DNA of 64,000 nt. It comes from Trematomus loennbergii. Lineage: Eukaryota; Chordata; Actinopteri; Perciformes; Nototheniidae. Of the stretch, positions 59,694 through 64,000 are shown in pieces. The translations under genes were made by a program, and so were the position numbers. Location of the stretch: positions 36,163,244 to 36,227,243 of the forward strand of contig JAAOOA010000002.1 in NCBI GenBank assembly GCA_012861695.1. The letters run 5' to 3'. The notes beneath the pieces are model-generated. The model did not search any database and was not told the origin of the DNA. It was given only the letters and a program-made list of their open reading frames with translations. Each line of letters opens with the position of its first letter. Positions within the stretch are counted from its first letter, which is position 1.

Positions 59694-60000
59694 TGTTTTC
59701 AGCGGGAAGTTTTAGTTTGGTTCCCAGAATGTTCTTCTGAAAGGTAGGATAACGTTCTCTAAAAACATTCTTAAAATGTTTGGTGATGACCTTCTTCAAA
59801 TGTTTTTGATAACATTGTTCAAACATTATGCCCTACTATTCTTAAAATGTTTTCAGTCTGAAGTTTTATTTTGATTCCCAGAATGTTCTTCTGAAAGCTA
59901 GGATAACGTTCTCTAAAAACATTCTTAAAATGCTTGGAATAACCTTTTTTAAATGTTTTTGATAACATTGTTAGAACATTATGCCCTACTATTCTTAAAA
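59694..60000. repeat. Two tandem 154-bp units within the left inverted arm
   Basis: Units start at about 59694 and 59848. Both contain GTTCTTCTGAAAG, TAGGATAACGTTCTCTAAAA and ATGCCCTACTATTCTTAAAA, with about 10% or less difference by eye. The following arm sequence resumes at about 60001. Confidence 0.8.
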
Positions 60001-60017
60001 CGTTTTCAGCTGCAAGT

Positions 60018-60520
60018 TAGATCTTTTTATGTTGCCAGGATAACGTGCTTTATCGTTCTGATTGATCAGAAGTCCTTTTTTTTTTTTAAAGCTGCGACCA
60101 GTAGCTAGTACAAGTCACTGTCGGTGTCACATGTACTGGGGGGGAACCATAATCAGTGTAACATTTGTTTATTAGAAAAGGGGAGCTAGGAGTGGAGGTT
60201 GGTTATGGCGGCAGTGAGAAACAGTGGTTCCAGGGTGGAGAGGTATGGCTGGTCTTGGGAGTGTAGCAGGCCTTGGATTCCTCCTGGGAGAGACACAAAA
60301 ATGAGTGTGAGGCAAAAGCAGGCAAAGTTGTCAAACAATCTGCTGGCAAAAAGCTAGAGCGGCACGCAACAAACCATTCACGGCAACAATCCGGCAGGGA
60401 ATGAGTGCAAGCTGCAGGCTTTAATAGTGTGGCCGATGAACAGACCAGCAGGCAGACAGTAGAAACAAACACATACAAATACTAACAGGGGTTTCAGGGA
60501 CGGGCAGTGACAGTCGGTCC
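60018..60520. other. Unassigned interior between outer arm and DIRS-like element
   Basis: Non-coding stretch with a T run (60077-60088) and a G run (60138-60145). I do not recognise it. It may be original interior of the outer element. Confidence 0.4.
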
Positions 60521-60540
60521 GTTCTATTTCATCCCTTCTG

Positions 60541-60673
60541 ACCGCCAGAGGCGGTGCTTTAAGCACTGGATATGTCCATCGCGCGCATGCGCAGGTCGAG
60601 TACCAATACCAACAAAGTCACCTGTGACCCCACGTGACACCGGGCTATATCTGCCGGTGGCGTCAGAGGATCT
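60541..60673 (+). repeat. DIRS-like left inverted terminal repeat
   Basis: It starts ACCGCCAGAGGCGGTGCTTT and ends GTCAGAGGATCT. It pairs with 62583-62715 in inverse orientation with a few mismatches. Confidence 0.88.
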
Positions 60674-60799
60674 GTTCCTTTCATCTTCTCGCTGCGCGAG
60701 TACCGTGGCTACATGTTGTAGCCTACAGCGTTCGGCTTGAACTAAGGGATTCTCTGCATACAGCTGGCTGCATGCAGCTTCGCCACTCTGGCTCTGATG

Positions 60800-61375
60800 C
60801 CCGGACCTTGGCTGCCATGCAGGATCCGGCGAAGGTGGGGCTGGGTCGCATGCCATCCATTGAGCCTGCCATCGCCTCCCTGATTCTGACAGTTGTCAGC
60901 GATCTGGCGAAGGCCTTAGCTCTGGCCCAAGAGTTGTCTGTCCTCTTGGCCAAGGGTGCAATCGAGCCAGTAGACCATCTGCTTCAGCCCGGGGGTTCTA
61001 CTCAGTGTACTTTCTCGTGAGCAAGAAAGTCGGCGGATTTCATCCGATCTTGGACCTCAGAGGAATCAACAGATTCCTGAAGGTGCTGCTCTGGCGCACG
61101 ATTGGCCAGACAGTCTCCTATATGCCTTCCCGCCGCTGCCTCTGATTTTGCAGACGCTTCAGAGGGTCCTTACACAGGGGCACAGGCTCCTTCTGGTTGC
61201 CCCTCTCTGGCCGGGGAGGGTTTGGTTCCCACTGCTGCGCAGCCTCTGTTGCAGCCCACCATGGCGTCTCCCCGACAGCAAGGACCTTCTGTCACAGCTC
61301 AGGGGTCAGGTCTGGCATCCCGACCCTCATCGTCTTCAGCTCTGGGCTTGGCCTCTGCGGGGCCCAACCCACTGT
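60800..61375 (+). pseudogene. DIRS-like reverse transcriptase/RNase H remnant
   Basis: An N-terminal RT segment is read in one frame (ALAQELSVLLAKGAIEPVDH). After a one-base shift near 60990 it continues as YSVYFLVSKKVGGFHPILDL and RGINRFLK, the RT motif of DIRS elements. At about 61095 it jumps directly to the RNase H C-terminal region (LYAFPPLPLILQTLQRVL, LLVAPLWPGRVWFPLL, LPDSKDLLSQL). The catalytic YxDD part of RT and most of RNase H are missing. This 3' end overlaps the recombinase frame, as is usual in DIRS elements. Confidence 0.8.
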
Positions 61376-62487
61376 TGAGTGATTTTACGGCATCTGTCAG
61401 GGAAACTATCCTGAATGCCAGAGCACCATTCACTCGAGCGCAGTACGAGTGCAAATGGAAGCTGTTCTCCCACTGGTGTGTAGGTAAGGCCGAGAATCTG
61501 GGGCATTGCTCTGTGGCCACCATTTTGGAGTTTCTGCAGTCCCTTCTAGATAGTGGACGTTCTCATTCCACTTTGAGGGTTTATGTGGCTGCTATTTCTT
61601 CCCGACATGTTGGAGTCGACGGCGCCACGGTGGGGTGCCACAGGTTGGTGTCCCTCTTCCTGAGAGGGGCTTTATGGCAGAGTCCCCCTAGCACCCCGAG
61701 GGCCCTGGCTTGGGACCTGCCCCTGGTGCTGGATGCCCTATCATCTCCTCCCTTCGAGCCCCTGGCCCAGGTGGGGCTTAAGTGGCTGTCCATGAAGGCA
61801 GCATTTCTGCTTGCCATAACCTCAGGGAAGCGAGTTGGGGAGTTACATGCCCTCTCTGTGAGCGATACATGCCTGAGGTGGAACTCCGATGGCTCAGGTG
61901 TTGCCCTCTGGCCAAATGTGGCGTTCCTGCCCAAGGTGCTTCCACAAACCCACTTCAATCAGCCTATCCAGCTGGCACGCTTTGACATTCTACAGTAGAG
62001 CGGCACGTCTGAGTTGCTGTGCCCTGTGCGTCCCCTAAGGGCGTATATTGATGCTACTGCCTGTATACGGCAGTCGGAGCAGCTCTTCGTTTGCCATGGC
62101 AGCACTAAAAAAGGTTGTGCTCTCTCTAAACAGCGGCTGTCCCACTGGGTTGTCAATACCATCTCACATGCCTATGGGGCCAGTGGCCGCCCCCTGCCAT
62201 CAGGGGTGAGATGCCACTCTACAAGGAGCATCTCAACATCTTGGGCTGCCCTGAGAGGGGTGACCGTGCCCCTGGAGACAATCTGCGCCGCGGTGCCGTC
62301 TGGCACATTCTCCAGGTTTTATCGGATTAATGTTGCCACTCCCCATCCTTTGGGGCGTGGTCCTATTGCCGAGCTCCGCTGCTTCCAGTTAGTAAGTGCT
62401 TGGATTATTCATGACATTGTTGGTATAAGTCATCCAGTGCTTAAAACACTGCCTCTGGTGGTCAGTAGGGATGAAATAGAACGATAG
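61102..62487 (+). pseudogene. DIRS-like tyrosine recombinase, one in-frame stop
   Basis: One frame runs from 61102 to 62487, interrupted only by a TAG at 61996-61998. The N-terminal SAM-like DNA-binding part begins near 61370 (VRETILNARAPFTRAQYECK, CSVATILEFLQSLLDSG). Catalytic landmarks are intact: Arg in TSGKRVGELHALS (codon 61831), H-S-T-R (62215-62226) and the nucleophile Tyr in FSRFYRIN (codon 62320). The stop lies between box I and box II. The first ~80 residues overlap the RNase H remnant in another frame, so the true start is uncertain. Confidence 0.85.
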
Positions 62488-62533
62488 TTACGACTGTAAC
62501 TACGGTTCTATGAATCCCAGATGACCGCCAGAG
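62437..62533. repeat. DIRS internal complementary region with palindrome
   Basis: 62437-62485 is the inverse of the element's left end (60521-60570). 62453-62464 (CTCTGGTGGTCA) and 62522-62533 (TGACCGCCAGAG) then frame an imperfect palindrome centred on GTTACGACTGTAAC. DIRS replication models use this region to circularise cDNA. Confidence 0.75.
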
Positions 62534-62582
62534 TATCCTGTCACTCAGAATCCTTGTGTTCTCACAAGAAGATTCTGGGAAG

Positions 62583-62715
62583 AGATCCTCTGACGACACC
62601 GGCAGATATAGCTCGGTGTTACATGGGGTCACAGGTGACTTTGTTGGTATTGGTACTCGACCTGTGCGTGCGCGCGATGGACATATCCAGTGCTTAAAGC
62701 GCCTCCTCTGGCGGT
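62583..62715 (-). repeat. DIRS-like right inverted terminal repeat
   Basis: The inverse of 60541-60673; it reads AGATCCTCTGACGACACCGG at its inner end and ends CTCTGGCGGT. Confidence 0.88.
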
Positions 62716-63464
62716 ACTCCGGTACTAACTATCGTTCTTCTATATGTCTATCGGTTTCAAATCTAAAGGATGCAATTACGATTTCCATCCACTATGCATA
62801 AACAGCGGACACTGTTTATACGCAGCCCTCACAAACCACACACAGCCAGATAGCCATTTTCACACCTCCCGCGCGAGGTCAGAGAAAGTCGGCCCAAGCA
62901 ATCACTCTGATTGGCTGTTCACACTACCGCTGCCTGCTGGTAAGGACAGTTATTGCCACTCGTCGACTGAAGTATTTGCGGTGTGTTCGTAGGGGCGGCG
63001 TAGGCGGGCGGCATAGGCGGGCGGCGTAGCCGACGCAGGCGACGTAGCTGACGTAAAGATCGGGACGCCTTCGGTACGCGTTCTTTGGTCTCAGGTGGGT
63101 GTGTAGCGGCCTTAACAGTTAGAACCTACATAAGAGACACAACCTTTATAGTCAGAAAAAAATGTGATTATTTTCGGATATTTTACACATATGAATACTG
63201 TGGGCCCACATACCTTAGTGTGATTATAAGTGCATGTGAGTGAATATTGGCATGCAAATTCGTTTTTATACGTCCTATTCATTGTCTCAATACGCTCATA
63301 CAGCCATTATGCAAATGCACCAACTTGGCTGCCGGAGGAGAGTACCAACGTTAATCGGCGATACTCCTGGCGACTAAAAGTGGCTTTTAAAATAAACCTA
63401 TTTGGTTTTCTAAGTGTTATTCTATCAATATGACAATAGAGACATGTGCATAAACAACAAAAGC
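62716..63464. other. Interior right of the DIRS-like element, with a GC-rich minisatellite
   Basis: It includes 62991-63050, where GGCGTAGGCGGGCGGCATAG-type units of 11-13 bases repeat imperfectly (GGCGTAG, GGCGGCATAGG, GGCGACGTAGC). No coding feature is seen. The high CpG content contrasts with the AT-rich arms. Confidence 0.5.
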
Positions 63465-63865
63465 ACTTGCAGCTGAAAACATTTTAGAATAGTAGGGCAT
63501 AATGTTCTAACAATGTTATCAAAAACATCTTAAGAAGGTTATCACCAAACATTTTAAGAATGTTTTTAGAGAACGTTATCCTACCTTTCAGAAGAACATT
63601 CTGGGAACCAAAATAAAACTTCCTGCTGAAAACATTCCTCGAACAATGAATGGTAACATTCTCAGAATGTTTTTAGAACCAAAAATGTCTAGCTGGGAAC
63701 TCACACATGCCACCGCAAACATTCAATATCTGCTTACAGCTTATCACGAATTACGTGCTTGTCTGTTTTTTTCAAAAGGAAAATGTGGTGACATCAATTT
63801 TTTAAAACATCCTTTTCAAACAAATGCAACAACTTGTGTTTTATGACAACTCCTGCTCATTATTT

Positions 63866-63926
63866 GTTGTTGTAAAGCACTTTGGCACAAACCTGGTTTA
63901 TTTTTTAAAGCGCTCTACAAATAAAT
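63866..63926. repeat. LINE-like 3' tail fragment
   Basis: TTGTAAAGCACTTTGGCACA is followed by AAAGCGCTCTACAAATAAAT, the pattern of an L2/RTE-type tail. Family by pattern memory only. Confidence 0.4.
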
Positions 63927-64000
63927 CTGACGTTGACAATGACCGTGTTAATATTTCGCATCACAGGAACATTTTATAAAAAAAGAATAACCTCCTGAAA

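Larger units (their letters stand above)
60521..62715 (+). mobile_element. Defective DIRS-like tyrosine-recombinase retrotransposon
   Basis: A 133-bp arm at 60541-60673 is repeated inverted at 62583-62715 (landmarks TTTAAGCACTGGATATGTCC and ACCAACAAAGTCACCTGTGA). Inverted terminal repeats with an internal complementary region (62437-62533) that copies the outermost end (GTTCTATTTCATCCC) are the hallmark of DIRS elements, which integrate through circular DNA with a tyrosine recombinase. Inside are fragments of reverse transcriptase and RNase H and a nearly complete recombinase. The middle of RT/RNase H is deleted and both frames are broken, so the copy is dead. Ngaro was considered, but its repeats are split and direct rather than inverted. 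Confidence 0.85.
59631..63697. mobile_element. 4.1-kb inverted-repeat element, host of a nested retroelement
   Basis: The left arm 59631-60017 begins CCCAGCTAGACATTTTTGGT. The right arm 63465-63697 ends with its inverse, ACCAAAAATGTCTAGCTGGG. The arms match along most of their length. The left arm is longer because a 154-bp unit (TTCTGAAAGGTAGGATAACG region) is tandemly duplicated in it (units near 59694 and 59848), against one copy on the right. Between the arms is a DIRS-like retroelement plus unassigned GC-rich sequence. No transposase of the outer element remains, so its class is unknown. Confidence 0.7.

Noticed and set aside
59560..59826. 88-residue frame in the left inverted arm
   Set aside because: Low-complexity translation of the tandem arm repeat; no protein family recognised.
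60521..62715. Ngaro-type retroelement
   Set aside because: Terminal repeats are inverted with an internal complementary region, which fits DIRS rather than Ngaro split direct repeats.

Overview
This is a piece of a ray-finned (teleost) fish chromosome. The grounds are split vertebrate genes with GT-AG introns and large AT-rich introns, long CA/TG microsatellites, many short inverted-repeat transposons of types common in fish, and a DIRS-like tyrosine-recombinase retroelement. Three protein-coding genes are recognisable, all incomplete or carrying single-base length errors.

Layout: (i) 1-31.9 kb, + strand: the 3' part of frem2. Twenty-two exons (4021-30125) encode all five Calx-beta domains, the C-terminal ectodomain, one membrane span and a short tail ending S-S-E-V. 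The CSPG-repeat part lies upstream of the window. (ii) about 32.4-39.1 kb, - strand: trim3, tail to tail with frem2. Eleven coding exons encode RING, B-box, coiled coil, filamin and six-bladed NHL domains, 747 residues once three missing bases are allowed for. (iii) 39.1-51.9 kb: no coding gene seen; it holds a hAT-type element with a perfect 8-bp target duplication and a second inverted-repeat element. (iv) 51.9-57.5 kb, - strand: an FHDC-family (inverted) formin with polyproline FH1, FH2 and a 422-residue last exon. (v) 57.5-64 kb: repeats only: a TTAA-flanked element around a CA microsatellite, then a 4.1-kb structure with long inverted arms (59631-60017 and 63465-63697) enclosing a broken DIRS-like element (60521-62715).

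Functionally the genes are unrelated: FREM2 is a basement-membrane adhesion protein of the Fraser complex, TRIM3 a neuronal ubiquitin ligase, FHDC1 an actin/microtubule formin. Their linkage is informative. As I recall the human map, FREM3, TRIM2 and FHDC1 all lie on 4q31, so this window looks like the sister (paralogous) block.

The main technical point is that ten coding positions in the three genes each lack one base while splice sites and flanking codons stay intact. Exon lengths modulo 3 confirm each case. This looks like uncorrected sequencing or assembly deletions rather than gene decay. The least ordinary biology is the nested retroelement in the last 4.5 kb.
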